Positions 18,974 to 29,200 of a stretch of 64,000 bases of DNA are shown piece after piece (position 1 is the first letter of the stretch; every line of letters starts with the position of its first letter). A program made the position numbers and the translations under genes. The notes below the pieces were generated by a model. The model ran no database searches. It had not been told where the DNA came from and saw only the letters and a program-made list of their open reading frames with translations. The DNA is from SW10 sp965657795 (GTDB taxonomy: Bacteria; Verrucomicrobiota; Verrucomicrobiia; Verrucomicrobiales; Akkermansiaceae), in NCBI GenBank assembly GCA_965657795.1, contig CBFHQJ010000005.1, positions 1-64,000 of the forward strand, read 5' to 3'.

Positions 18974-20440
18974 CTAGTAGGCCCCGTTTTTCCCAAACAT
19001 TTCCTTTTTCGATGCACGGGGCCGTCGCCGCACCGAGTGATCGGGGTCTCCTGTTTCCCGATCAAATTCATCCGGGGTACGTTTTGAAGGAACATAATCG
19101 TTTGTCCTCTTAAATTGGATTTTGAGAAACTCCTTCATCTCCTCGAGCCTCACCTCGTGCTCCTCGTTGGACGCCAGATTGATGAGTTCGAAGGGGTCAT
19201 TCTTAAGATCATAGAGCTCAAACTCAGCCCGGGGTTTGTTGAGGCAGCGGCGTTGGGCGGGCGTCAGCTTGCCCTCCTCCTTCAAACTCTGAATTGCGAC
19301 CCAAGTTGGACTACGTCCGGCATCAGCCGAGGGCGTATTGGGGAGATCAGGGTAGGTATTGTGAATGAGCTTCCATCGCCGGTTCGCAATCGCCCGGCCG
19401 TGATCTTCGTAGTCATGCCAATGATCTTCTGCAAAAACAAAGATCCGGGTCTGCGTTGTGCTGTCCATGAGGGTCGGCTCAAACGAAACTCCTTCAAAAG
19501 AAGCGGGAGGTTTGAGCCCGGCCAAGCGGACAAAAGTCGGAGCGATATCGATTGAAGAAACAAGGCTGGTCGTCTTCTGTCCCGCCTTGATCTTCGCGGG
19601 CCATTTCACAATCCACGGAGTGCGAATACCTCCATCATAAAGCGTGGTCTTGTCGCCCGGGAATGGACGCCCGTTGTCGCTAATGAAAACAATCATGGTG
19701 TTGTCGGCCACGCCCTGCTTCTCCAATTCGGCGACCACCTTCCCAACGTATTGGTCGAGGCGCCCGATCTCGTCGTAGTAGAGGCGGAAGTCTTCACGAA
19801 CCTCCGGGGTGTCCGGCATGTAGGGAGGGATTCGAATATCAGATTTCTTGTGAGGGGTCTCAAGAGCTCCGTCCTCATAGGCCCGGTGAGGGTCAAGGGC
19901 CGCCAGCCAAAGGAAGAAAGGTTTGTCCTTGGGACGATTCTCCAGCGTCGACACCCAGGCTTCACATCCACTCGGCGATTTTGCGACCATCTTACCCGGC
20001 TTGGCATCGGTTCCGGTCGGCAAGATAAACCCAGCGGTGGAGGCTTCGAAGACATCATCAAAACGATCCTTCACCGCTTCACCCATGTGCCACTTTCCCG
20101 CAGCAGCGGTGTAGTAACCCGTATTCTTCAACAGCTCCACAAAAGTGACGGACTCTTTCGGCAAGGGCCAATGCAATTGCTCCGCTCCGGTGTTGTGCGG
20201 ATATCGTCCCGTGATGATGCTGGCCCGACTAGGGCTGCAGGAATTCGCGGTGAGATAGGCGTGCTGAAATGTCATTCCTGATTTTGCCAGCGCATCGATA
20301 TTCGGAGTCTTGATCGAGGGATGACCGTAGGTTCCGCAATCATCCCAGTTCATATCATCGGCAATGATGAGAACGAGGTTCGGTTTTTCCGCAGCAACCA
20401 ACGGAAGGCATAATGCAATGAGAGAGAGAATGGATTTCAT
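18974..20440 (-). CDS. Sulfatase (heparan N-sulfatase-like)
   Basis: This is a 488-residue secreted sulfatase. The signal MKSILSLIALCLPLVAAEK is followed by PNLVLIIADDMNWDDCGTYG, whose Asp pair binds calcium. The formylglycine site is NSCSPSRASIITGRYPHNTG (about residues 66-85), with classical CxPxR. The second metal site is MIVFISDNGRPFPGDK (about 250-265). The sequence around 'GAEQLHWPLP' resembles the N-sulfoglucosamine branch. It probably acts in the periplasm or outside the cell on sulfated glycans. Its ATG overlaps the TGA of the preceding sulfatase (ATGA, 20437-20440), so the two are translationally coupled. It ends the sulfatase run; the giant CotH gene begins 111 nt later. Confidence 0.93.
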   Translation of the reverse strand: MKSILSLIALCLPLVAAEKPNLVLIIADDMNWDDCGTYGHPSIKTPNIDALAKSGMTFQHAYLTANSCSPSRASIITGRYPHNTGAEQLHWPLPKESVTFVELLKNTGYYTAAAGKWHMGEAVKDRFDDVFEASTAGFILPTGTDAKPGKMVAKSPSGCEAWVSTLENRPKDKPFFLWLAALDPHRAYEDGALETPHKKSDIRIPPYMPDTPEVREDFRLYYDEIGRLDQYVGKVVAELEKQGVADNTMIVFISDNGRPFPGDKTTLYDGGIRTPWIVKWPAKIKAGQKTTSLVSSIDIAPTFVRLAGLKPPASFEGVSFEPTLMDSTTQTRIFVFAEDHWHDYEDHGRAIANRRWKLIHNTYPDLPNTPSADAGRSPTWVAIQSLKEEGKLTPAQRRCLNKPRAEFELYDLKNDPFELINLASNEEHEVRLEEMKEFLKIQFKRTNDYVPSKRTPDEFDRETGDPDHSVRRRPRASKKEMFGKNGAY

Positions 20441-21825
20441 TTTTTTGAGATGGGATTTCCAAAGGCGTCGACCTCGATTCGGGCTCCCTCCGAAATGGGA
20501 GGCTGCATCATTTTGGCGATGACTTTTTCGAGCTTGGCTTTGGCCGTTTTGGCTTCGGGGTTGAGTTTTGCGGGATCAAGAAGCTCCTCCTTGTAATTCA
20601 ATCCATCGATGGCGAAGAGGCGACCGTCCGAGAAGAGCTTGTATTTGTGATCGAGCGCAAAGATGGAGCGGGAAAAAGCCATCTTATCCCAACCAGGACG
20701 GGGGTCATACCAAAAGAAGGCCCAATCACGGGGACGGGCTCCGGGGTGCTTGTGAATTGCCGGGGCGAACGAAACGCCATCGTGTTGCCAGTCCGAAGGG
20801 ACTTTCTTCCCGGCCAGCTCGGCGAGGGTTGGTAAAAAATCCGAGGGCTCCACAAGCTGCGAAGTGACTTTCGGATGAATCTGCCCGGGCCAATTCGCAA
20901 TCAAGGGAACGCGGATTCCGCTTTGAATTGGCTCGGCTTTTCCGCCCTTCACCAGCTTACCATTCAAATGGGAGGTCACGGATTTATTGGTTCCGTTGTC
21001 CGAGTAAAACAGGATCAGAGTTTCATCCCTGAGGCCAAGTTTCTCCACCCCATCGACCACGCGTCCCACAATCGTATCCATGTAGGCCACCATGTCCTTG
21101 AAGTATTTGTCGTCTTCCTCGAGCCGCCTCAACGGATCTTCATTCCAGACCCTGGAGTCAGGCGTCGGATTCACCGGCCAATGCGGAAGCGCCATGGGAT
21201 AGTAAGCAAAGGCCTTCTCGTCCTTGTTCTTTTTCAGGAAATCGAGAAGGAAATCGACGGCGAGATCTTCCCCATACTTACCCTCTACCGCTTGGTGCAA
21301 TTTGCCATTCCTTAGAAAAGTCGGATTGGCATAGCGCGATCCCTTGTCCTCGGTGTGCAACGAGTGAAAGAGGGAATACTCATGAAAACCGGCATCTTTT
21401 GGATGCATCCCGGTGCCCCTACGTTTGTCGGCGTTCGGAAAGTCAGGTGGATCGTATGATTGCAACTGCCACTTCCCCGAGATGCAGGTGCGATACCCGA
21501 ACGACTGCATGAGGTGGCCAAAGGTTTTTTCCTCTGGCGGGAGAATCCCAAAGTATTTCCAATTCCGGTGGTTCTCCCGGCCCGTCATAATCTCCAGCCG
21601 CGTCGGAGAACAAAGCGGCTGAGAATAGGCGTGGGTGAAACGAAGTCCCGTCGCCGCCAACTGGTCAAGCCGGGGCGTTTTATAGTCCGATCCGCCATAA
21701 CAACCCAACCCCTCAAGGCCGATGTCATCTGCCATGATGAGGACGATCTTTTTCGGTAACATCGGATGCCCTGCCAGCGTGATCAACGCCGAGCAAAAGA
21801 GGAGAGTAAGGGCGCGGAGGAGCAT
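20437..21825 (-). CDS. Sulfatase, arylsulfatase A-like
   Basis: This is a 462-residue protein. The signal MLLRALTLLFCSALITLAGH is followed by KKIVLIMADDIGLEGLGCYG. The formylglycine site SQPLCSPTRLEIMTGRENHR (about residues 63-82) has canonical CxPxR. ISGKWQLQSYD and LILFYSDNGTNKS give the expected Lys and second metal site. The closest relative in the window is the sulfatase at 45635-47038: both share the 'DYKTP..D.LA..G.RF' and 'TCISGKWQL' stretches and the 'NG.. .GGK' segment after the metal site. It starts with ATG 12 nt after the upstream sulfatase and its stop overlaps the next start. The glycan substrate is undetermined. Confidence 0.92.
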   Translation of the reverse strand: MLLRALTLLFCSALITLAGHPMLPKKIVLIMADDIGLEGLGCYGGSDYKTPRLDQLAATGLRFTHAYSQPLCSPTRLEIMTGRENHRNWKYFGILPPEEKTFGHLMQSFGYRTCISGKWQLQSYDPPDFPNADKRRGTGMHPKDAGFHEYSLFHSLHTEDKGSRYANPTFLRNGKLHQAVEGKYGEDLAVDFLLDFLKKNKDEKAFAYYPMALPHWPVNPTPDSRVWNEDPLRRLEEDDKYFKDMVAYMDTIVGRVVDGVEKLGLRDETLILFYSDNGTNKSVTSHLNGKLVKGGKAEPIQSGIRVPLIANWPGQIHPKVTSQLVEPSDFLPTLAELAGKKVPSDWQHDGVSFAPAIHKHPGARPRDWAFFWYDPRPGWDKMAFSRSIFALDHKYKLFSDGRLFAIDGLNYKEELLDPAKLNPEAKTAKAKLEKVIAKMMQPPISEGARIEVDAFGNPISKK

Positions 21826-21837
21826 CTCAGGTAATGA

Positions 21838-23223
21838 CTAACGTTCGCTCTTCAACTTGAATCCGGGATGCTCGGAAGGAGTACGAACCAGGTCCATCAG
21901 CGTGGTCAACTCGGCGACCTTGCCGGAGTTCTTCTTCGAAAGATCCGTCTTCTCGGATGGATCCTTCAGGATGTTAAAAAGCTCGGCCCTTGGATTGGCG
22001 TCCTTGTTGGTATTGTAGAGAATCAACTTCCAGTTTCCCTTAAGAATGGCTCGCTTCCCTCCCCCTTCGAAGAACTCCCAGTAGAGCTGCTCGTGCTTCT
22101 TCTGCTCGCCTTTTCCAAGGAGAGTCGGAACCAGGGAAAAGCCGTCGGTATCAGCTTGCTCCTTGGCACCAGACAGCTCGCGAACCGTTGGCGAAATATC
22201 CCAGAAGGCCGACGGGTGATCACTGACCTGCCCCGCTTTGATCTTCCCGGGCCACCAGGCAATCATGGGAACCCTGACTCCACCTTCATAAAGATCCCGC
22301 TTGCCGCCCCGAAGCTCTCCACTGGAGTTGAAGCTATCGCGACGATGACCGCCCTCTTGCATCGCTCCATTATCGCTCGAAAAAATCACAAGGGTGTCTT
22401 CCGCTAGCCCAAGCTCTTCGAGCTTCTTCAATAGAAGTCCGACATTGTGATCCATGTAAGAGATCATGGCCGCGAAAGTTGTCTTCGGCTCCCTCTCGTA
22501 GGAATAGTGGGGATGCTTGTCGCGCTTGGGGAGAAGCTTCTCTTTGAGAATGGGACGGTATTTCTCCTTCCACTCTTCCTTGGCGCGGAGGCTGGCGTGC
22601 GGAACTTGAAGCGCAAGATGCAGGAAGAAGGGTCCACCCTTTTGCCTCTCGATGTAGTCGAGGGCCTCCTTTGTCACCACCGTCGATGAGTAATTGTCAC
22701 CACCGTGGAGAGAGTTCCTGGGATACTTCACCTTCGTGGTATTTCGCCAGAGGTAATCGGGGTAGTAAAAGTGCGCCGCGGTGTGCGACGTGAATCCGAA
22801 GAAGTAGTCGAACCCCTTGTCGATCACGAGGGCCGAGTCGTCGGTATTACAGCCAAGACCCGACTTGCCGATCAAAGCGGTGTGATACCCTGCCGCTTGC
22901 AAGGCAGCCGGGAAGATCGGATCCTGCGGATCACGGCGCATTTGCAGACTCCCGTTTCCACGAACATAAATGTGCCCGGTGTGCTTACCCTGAAGAAGAG
23001 CACTTCGCGACGGCGCACAGACCGTACTCCCGGAATAGTGGCGGGTGAACTTCATCCCCTCTTTCGCCATGCGATCGAGGTGGGGAGTTTTGATAATCTT
23101 CTGACCATAGCAACCGAGATCACCATAGCCTAGATCGTCCGCGAGGATGTAGATGATGTTTGGCTTCCGCGCCGAAAGAGGAAGCGTAAGAGTAATGGCA
23201 AGGAGCGAAATAAGTCGTTTCAT
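21838..23223 (-). CDS. Sulfatase, arylsulfatase A-like
   Basis: This is a 461-residue protein. I start it at the ATG at 23223, which yields the signal MKRLISLLAITLTLPLSARK; the frame is open 30 codons further up but without signal character. Features are PNIIYILADDLGYGDLGCYG, formylglycine site STVCAPSRSALLQGKHTGHI (CxPxR), Lys in GKSGLGCNTDD and second metal site LVIFSSDNGAMQEGGHR. 'EGGVRVPMIAWWPGKIKAGQ' and a C-terminal 'ELFNILKDPSEKTDLSKK' match the arylsulfatase A-like type common in verrucomicrobial polysaccharide loci. It follows the SASA esterase gene and precedes two further sulfatases at 12 nt and overlap spacing, consistent with one operon. Confidence 0.93.
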   Translation of the reverse strand: MKRLISLLAITLTLPLSARKPNIIYILADDLGYGDLGCYGQKIIKTPHLDRMAKEGMKFTRHYSGSTVCAPSRSALLQGKHTGHIYVRGNGSLQMRRDPQDPIFPAALQAAGYHTALIGKSGLGCNTDDSALVIDKGFDYFFGFTSHTAAHFYYPDYLWRNTTKVKYPRNSLHGGDNYSSTVVTKEALDYIERQKGGPFFLHLALQVPHASLRAKEEWKEKYRPILKEKLLPKRDKHPHYSYEREPKTTFAAMISYMDHNVGLLLKKLEELGLAEDTLVIFSSDNGAMQEGGHRRDSFNSSGELRGGKRDLYEGGVRVPMIAWWPGKIKAGQVSDHPSAFWDISPTVRELSGAKEQADTDGFSLVPTLLGKGEQKKHEQLYWEFFEGGGKRAILKGNWKLILYNTNKDANPRAELFNILKDPSEKTDLSKKNSGKVAELTTLMDLVRTPSEHPGFKLKSER

Positions 23224-23331
23224 GAAATCTTTCGAAGAATCTAGGTGAATTAACGGGTAATGGGAAACCACGAATATGGCAAAAGCCTCGTCGACTACCC
23301 TCGCCTTAGTCACATCCGGTTCCCAGTTTTT

Positions 23332-24348
23332 CTATTCGGCTAATTCGATGACTGCTTTGGCGAAGGCGGTTCCTGTTTTCTCGAAGAAGTCAGCGCTACC
23401 GAAATAGTGATACGCTTTGTTGCTACCAAGTTTTGCCCACGTTTCGGGATCTTCCTTTTTGTTCTCAAAGGCCTTTCCTGCATCGTAATCCCAGAAATCT
23501 GCGGTCTTCACAGTGATGACATTACCTTTGAATTCAGGCATTTGTGCGGTCGCGATCTGTGCATCTGCGAGAATCTTGGTTGTTCCTTTTTGCTCTTTGC
23601 CTTGATGCCCCATCGCTCCAATCACAAAGGGAAGCTTGGGCGACTTCAGGTCCTTGCGGACGTCCCTGATGAAATGCGCCATGTTCTCCTGGTAGGTTCC
23701 CGTTGAATGATCTGAAAACTTATCGTTGAAGCCCTGAAACCACACGAAGCCGGCAATCTCATAGCCCTGGCCTTTGTAGTTGGGAGCGTATGTTTTTAGG
23801 GTATTGAGTGTCTCATCAACACTCGTCATCATCAGTCGGTAATAGTGTCCAAACCCCTCCAAATATTCCTCTTTTGAAAAAGGCTTGTTTCTCTTTTTTG
23901 CCTTATCCTCCAACGCTTGAATGAAGGCATCGTCCGGCTTCCGGCCACTGGGAGACAGGAAATCGCGGAAGAGTGATTTCCCTCCCCAGGCGGCTTTGAT
24001 GACCAGCACCTCTTCATCCAGCTTATCACCGATCGTCCACCCGAATGAAAGTTCCGGCCCAATCTTATCGCTAGCCGCACCATAGCCGACGCTCAGGGGG
24101 CCATGCATCTTCTTTTCGATATGATTGATAAAGACATCATCCCTTTTGACGAAGGATCCACCTTGGTGATATTTCTCGAAACCCACTTTGAGTTTTGGGT
24201 CTTTTAAACGGTTCTCAATCACAGAGGTCGTGCAATGGCCTTGCATGTTGGATTGCCCGGCCAGGATGAAGATTTTGAGCTTCTTGCTTTCAGCGCAAAG
24301 GCCGGTCGACAGGCCGCAGGCAAGGATGAGTAGGGTGAGTTTTTTCAT
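23332..24348 (-). CDS. SASA/DUF303-type carbohydrate acetylesterase
   Basis: This is a 338-residue secreted SGNH-like esterase. The signal MKKLTLLILACGLSTGLCAE is followed by KIFILAGQSNMQGHC, whose GQSNM segment holds the nucleophile Ser (about residue 33). GPELSFGWTI near 115 and GFVWFQGFNDKFSD near 200 are the other conserved blocks of sialate-O-acetylesterase/CE6-like enzymes. The usual second catalytic region (Asp/His near the end) is represented by 'NKAYHYFGSADFFEKTG', where a Tyr-His-Tyr-Phe-Gly segment supplies the likely His. It would remove acetyl groups from a polysaccharide. It is transcribed with the sulfatases downstream (108-nt gap) and the PhoD-like gene upstream, which fits a glycan that is both sulfated and acetylated. 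Confidence 0.88.
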   Translation of the reverse strand: MKKLTLLILACGLSTGLCAESKKLKIFILAGQSNMQGHCTTSVIENRLKDPKLKVGFEKYHQGGSFVKRDDVFINHIEKKMHGPLSVGYGAASDKIGPELSFGWTIGDKLDEEVLVIKAAWGGKSLFRDFLSPSGRKPDDAFIQALEDKAKKRNKPFSKEEYLEGFGHYYRLMMTSVDETLNTLKTYAPNYKGQGYEIAGFVWFQGFNDKFSDHSTGTYQENMAHFIRDVRKDLKSPKLPFVIGAMGHQGKEQKGTTKILADAQIATAQMPEFKGNVITVKTADFWDYDAGKAFENKKEDPETWAKLGSNKAYHYFGSADFFEKTGTAFAKAVIELAE

Positions 24349-24410
24349 GGTGTTTACGATTAGATTTCTCGGGACTGTTGTCGCCGGAGCGATACGTCTG
24401 GAAATCTGGT

Positions 24411-25832
24411 TTACTTTCCATACTGGATATCCTCGTTGAAAATTTGTCCGTCCACTCCGTGGTGTCGGAACGTCACCTGAGGCTTACCGTCCACCCGATC
24501 GACGTCCACTCGAAGAAAGCCTCCTTTGATTTTCAGATACTGATGCATCCCGGAGCGGTTCTTCTCGCTGAAACCCGTGGCGTGTTTGTTGGTCGTCGGT
24601 CCACAAGAATACTCACGCAATCCGGTTTTGGTATCGCACGAGACATACTGCCAGTGCCGGTCGCCGCAGACTACGAACATGTTCTTCTGGGAGGCGATGA
24701 ACTTGCGAAGCTCGTCGCCTTCGTGAGTGAAGCCCTTGTTGGCGTGATTGTCATTCTTCCCGCCCCGGTCCGGTCCGACCACGGGAGTCGGGCTGATGAG
24801 AATACGGAAGGTGGCATCCGACTTCCGGACCGTCTCGAAGAACCAACGTTTCTGCTCCGCTCCCCAGATCGTTTTCTCCGGCCCGTCCGGCATCTTGTTC
24901 GGGCTGCGGAAGTCCCGACCTTCGACAATCCAAATCTGCAGATCCTTGCCCCATCGGACGGTGCGGTAGGTCTTCTTGCCCATCGGAACCTGCTCGGGGA
25001 AAAGCGCGAGCCCCTGCTCCCAGGTCAGGTCGCCATAGTTTTGCCCCGGCCAACAATCGTTGCGGAGCGTGTCATGGTCATCCTTCATGAAATAGCTGGC
25101 GGTGCGGTTGTGAAAGTCGCGCTGAAACGGCATCGCATAGAGCCGATTCCACTTGAAGCGCGCCAACTCGATATTGTCCGCGTAGGGTTGCGGCTTGTCG
25201 TAATACTCGATGTCCCCGGTATGGACGAAGAAGTCCGGATCGAGCTTCTGCATCAAGGGGTAGATCTTGTGCCCGTTCGCCGGATCATCGCGGCGTGGGT
25301 AATCCTGCCCGGTCACCACGGTGAAGCGCACGTGCGCCGGAGCATCCGCGTTCGATGCGGTCCGAAACGATCCATCCACGGAGCAAGACGGTTTACTAAC
25401 GCCCGCACCGCGTCCCTGGGCGACCACGGAATACGCGGCTCCAGGTCTCAATTCACCAAACGGAAACTGACAAGTGAAGTTTCCCCCGGCAGCCACCGGC
25501 TTCCAGTCGGAAAATTTCACGGATGCCTCGCCGGTGGACGGACGGATGCCGACACGCACTTCGCCTGCCGCTCCGGGCACGCTGCCCTCCATCGCGGCGA
25601 GATCCTGAATCGCTTGAGACTTCCGTTCCTTGTTCACGTTCTTGGGAAACGGCTTGCCATCAATGTTGCGCTCGGGGTGAAGAGTGAGACGAGTCCAGAC
25701 AATAGCGGAGTTAGACGTGACTTCGCCGATCTTGATCCCGTTGGCCATGTGGACTGCGGAAGATTTTTCTCCGTAAACTGGTAGCGTCCATGCCAGGGCG
25801 CCGAGCGTCAGGTAAAGGGAGATATTCTTCAT
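24411..25832 (-). CDS. PhoD-like metallophosphatase
   Basis: This is a 473-residue exported protein with signal MKNISLYLTLGALAWTLPVY. An N-terminal beta domain (about 25-165; 'GIKIGEVTSNSAIVWTRL') is typical of PhoD, followed by a calcineurin-like metal-dependent catalytic domain: VVTGQDYPRRDDP, DFFVHTGDIEYYDKPQPY (about 205-222), FMKDDHDTLRND (about 250) and FVVCGDRHWQYV (about 385), which supply metal-binding Asp/His/Asn residues. PhoD enzymes are phosphomonoesterases/diesterases that act outside the cytoplasm. The usual Tat motif is absent, so Sec export is more likely. It is the first gene of the run that continues with SASA and sulfatases (62-nt gap). It may scavenge phosphate or act on a phosphorylated glycan. 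Confidence 0.88.
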   Translation of the reverse strand: MKNISLYLTLGALAWTLPVYGEKSSAVHMANGIKIGEVTSNSAIVWTRLTLHPERNIDGKPFPKNVNKERKSQAIQDLAAMEGSVPGAAGEVRVGIRPSTGEASVKFSDWKPVAAGGNFTCQFPFGELRPGAAYSVVAQGRGAGVSKPSCSVDGSFRTASNADAPAHVRFTVVTGQDYPRRDDPANGHKIYPLMQKLDPDFFVHTGDIEYYDKPQPYADNIELARFKWNRLYAMPFQRDFHNRTASYFMKDDHDTLRNDCWPGQNYGDLTWEQGLALFPEQVPMGKKTYRTVRWGKDLQIWIVEGRDFRSPNKMPDGPEKTIWGAEQKRWFFETVRKSDATFRILISPTPVVGPDRGGKNDNHANKGFTHEGDELRKFIASQKNMFVVCGDRHWQYVSCDTKTGLREYSCGPTTNKHATGFSEKNRSGMHQYLKIKGGFLRVDVDRVDGKPQVTFRHHGVDGQIFNEDIQYGK

Positions 25833-26200
25833 GATTCTATTCTGAATGGTTCTATTGATTTGACGAGCCCCTTGGGCATGGAGATTCCCCGATCAACTGA
25901 AAGCTTACCACTCAGGACAGGATAGTTATAGACTGGCCCGATCCTTTCATCACGACCTTCGGGATTCCTCCACTTCTTCCAGGTTTCGAAACCTGATCAA
26001 AGCAGGCATCCCTTGCCAGGGTAAAGCCGATCCCGGCCGGGCAGCCTGGCCGACTCGATAGACTGGAAATATGTCTTGCCGGTCAACACGGACTGGGGCT
26101 CTCTAGAGAACTTGCAGAGCCTTGCGCTAACGAAAGCGCAAAAGAAAAGTTCGTCGAACAAGGGTCTAACCGGAAGAGCCATGGTCCAAAGGAAATCGAA
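25833..26200. other. Intergenic divergent region with a hairpin
   Basis: This 368-nt gap separates the divergent PhoD-like and beta-helix/CotH genes and should contain both promoters; I could not identify reliable -35/-10 boxes. It includes a perfect 7-bp inverted repeat, TTGCGCT (26122-26128) and AGCGCAA (26135-26141), with a 6-nt loop and no T run after it on the plus strand, so it is not a simple terminator. A 61-residue minus-strand frame at 25997-26182 has no credible signal or family and I do not call it a gene. Confidence 0.5.
26188..26193 (+). promoter_or_regulatory. Strong Shine-Dalgarno sequence of the beta-helix/CotH gene
   Basis: AAAGGA lies 7 nt before the ATG at 26201. It is stronger than the near-absent ribosome binding sites of most neighbours and supports that start. 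Confidence 0.6.
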
Positions 26201-29200
26201 ATGAGAACGGGATCAATCATCTATCGACTACTTGGTATCCAGGCTGCGTTGCTCCTGTTTCTATCTGGGCTTTCGTCCGGAACTGAAATTTCGTCGGACG
26301 CGCAATGGACGGTGTCAGACAGCCCGGTTTCGGTAACCAAAAAGCTCATTATCCGACCGGGTGTGACCTTGACTATCGATGCTGGAGTGACGGTGATGTT
26401 GGCCGAGGAAGCGGCGATTCTGGTCAAGGGATCGCTGCTCGCCAAAGGCACCTCTTCCCAACCCATCCTCTTCACGCGCGCCACTGGGTCGAACGCCTGG
26501 CCGGGGATTGAATTCTCCGGAGCCCGGGTTTGGAACACGTTCTCAAGCAGGAGTGTGTTCGAGTTCTGCCGTTTCGAGCACGTTGCAAACGAGGTCGCCC
26601 TGCAGGCCTGGGAGGCTGATCTGGAGTTTTTAAATTGCGAGTTTGAAACCATCACGGACACGGTGATTCGCTGTCATGATGGAAGAACCCGGTTGGCGGA
26701 TTCCTTGTTTCGGGACTGTGGCGAAGGGGTCAATGCCGTGCGCTGCGACGCGGATATTTCGCGCAATCGCTTCTACCACATTCGCAACGGCGCCGACGCC
26801 ATCGACGTGGACTTGGAATACAGCGGGGAGGGTTTGAAACCCGCGAATATTTCGCAGAACATGATTGAATATTGTTCCGGCGACGGAATCGACCTGGGCG
26901 GCAGCGCGGCGCATATTTCAGGAAACCTAATCCGGCGCTGCGCGGACAAGGGGATCTCGCTGGGCGAAGGTTCCAATGCCCGGGTCGAGAACAACGTGGT
27001 GCTGCATTGCCCGATTGGGATCGCAGTGAAGGATCGTTCCGCCCCGGTGATGGCGAACAATACCGTGGCAAGTTGCACGGTCGGCGTCAGCGTCTACGAA
27101 AAGGAGTTTGGCATGGGCGGGGCGCGGGGGCACTGGGTAAACGGGATCGTTTGGAATTGCGACGAAAGCATCCGGCTGGACCTCCTGTCGTTTCTGGATG
27201 TGAGGCACTCTGTAATCAGTGGTGCCGAAGTGTGGCCCGGCGAGGGTAATACCAATGCGGATCCCAAATTCGTGGATTTGAATGCGGATAATGTCTTGCT
27301 GCAACCCGGCTCGCCCGCCTTCAATGCGGGCACGTCCCGTCTCGCCCCCGCGACCGATTACCACGGGGTCGCCCGCTCCCCGATGCCAACCTTTGGAGCA
27401 CTCGAAGATTCAGCCACCAGCTACGACAGCGACAGAGACGGCCAGGCGGACGCGACCGATGCGCTGCCCTTCAACTCCCTTAACATGGCAGACCCGCTGG
27501 TGAATTCTTCGGTCGTCATCAATGAAATCATGTATCGTCCCCCCAACGATGCCGTCGCCCTGGAGTATATCGAATTGTACAATCGGGGCGACTCTCCCGT
27601 CGACCTTTCGGATTGGCAGTTGGTGGATGAGACCTTGTTCGATTTCCCGAATGGGACAACGATCCAGCCCCGTTCGTTCCTGGTGGTGGCGGCGAACCCA
27701 GGCTCGATCGAGGCCGCGTATGGACTTTCGGGCGTGCTCGGCCCGTGGTCGGGCGATCTGGACGACGAGTTCGCGGTGGTGCGTCTGGTCGACGGGAACA
27801 ACGGCAACGCGGATACGGTGGAATATCGCAACTCGGATGGCTGGCCCTTGGGGGCGGACGGTTCCGGATCGTCGCTGGAGTTGATCGACGCACATAGCGA
27901 CAACAATGTCGGATCTCATTGGGCTGAGAGCGTTGAAGGGGACGGGACTCCCGGGCGCAAAAACGGCGTGGTGGAAGGCTCCGTCGTAATTAATGAGTTT
28001 CTGGCGCTTTCGCATCTCGGAACCGCGGACTGGATCGAGCTCTACAACCGCGGCGACACGCAGCGGGATATTTCCGGGTGGTACCTGACCGACAACGCGG
28101 AAACGCTGACGGAATGGACCATCCCTGCGGACACGGTGCTACAACCCGGCGAAGCGGTGTTTTTCGATTCGCTCAATTTCGGATTATCGGCCGAAGGCGA
28201 GGAACTTTTCCTAACCCAATCTGACGGAATCACGGTGGAGAGTCGGGTCGCGTTCGGCGACCAGCAGCCCGATGTGGCGCAGGGTCGTTTCCCGGATGGC
28301 TCTCCGTCATGGAGCTTCTATCCCGCCAACGGCACGCCAGGCCAACCGAACGGGCCGCCGACGACGGCCGCCGTCGTCATTAACGAAATCATGTACCACC
28401 CCTCAGGCGACAACGACGCGGAGGAGTTCATCGAACTTTACAACGCGGGGCCCGACGAGGTGGATTTGACCGAGTGGAAAATTAGAGGCGGCATTCGCTA
28501 CGACTTCCCGATGGACGAGACCCTCGCCGCGGGAGCCTACCTGGTGGTGGCGCACGATCCGGACTCGGTGAATGCGAAGTATGACTTGGAAGATTCGCTG
28601 GGGCCTTTCGACTCACGCCGACTTTCCAACCGGGGCGAGAACCTGTCCCTACGCGACGCTCTGGGGAACGTGGTGGATGCGGTCTTTTACCGGGATCGCG
28701 GACGGTGGCCGCGAGCGGCGGACGGGGAAGGCGCTTCGCTCGAGTTGAGGTCGCCGACAATGGACAACGCGCTCCCGGAAGCCTGGACGGCGGGCAGCGT
28801 TGCCTCGGAAGGAACGCCCGGGGCCGCCAACGGTTCGGGGACGAACGCCACGGCTATCATTTTTTCCGCAGGGCACTATCCGGTGACACCGACCTCCGCC
28901 GAGGCGGTCACCATCCGCGCCCGGGTATCGAGCGGGGGGCGGCCGGTTCACCTGCGTTGGAAGAAAGACTCTGACGCCGTGTTTCAGTCGATCTCGATGA
29001 CACCGGTTTCGGGCTCGGACCTGGTCGCAGTAATACCGCCGCAGAGCGACCGCGATTTGATCGAATATTACATCGAAGCGGAAGACACCGCCGGCAACCT
29101 CGCCACCTGGCCGCCGGGAGCGCCCGTCTTTCAGCTGGCCTCGGGAGGGCAGGTTCCTTTCACGATACGCTACCTTTGCCTGGACTCCTCCGCCTCGAAC

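Noticed and set aside
24378..25784. 468-residue plus-strand frame opposite the PhoD-like gene
   Set aside because: The minus frame has signal peptide and all metallophosphatase motifs; the plus frame is a shadow in GC-rich DNA.
26122..26141. 7-bp inverted repeat as a terminator
   Set aside because: No T run follows on either strand in the correct orientation; it could be a repeat or leader structure.
25997..26182. 61-residue minus-strand frame between divergent genes
   Set aside because: No start context, signal or family; overlaps a hairpin-bearing leader.
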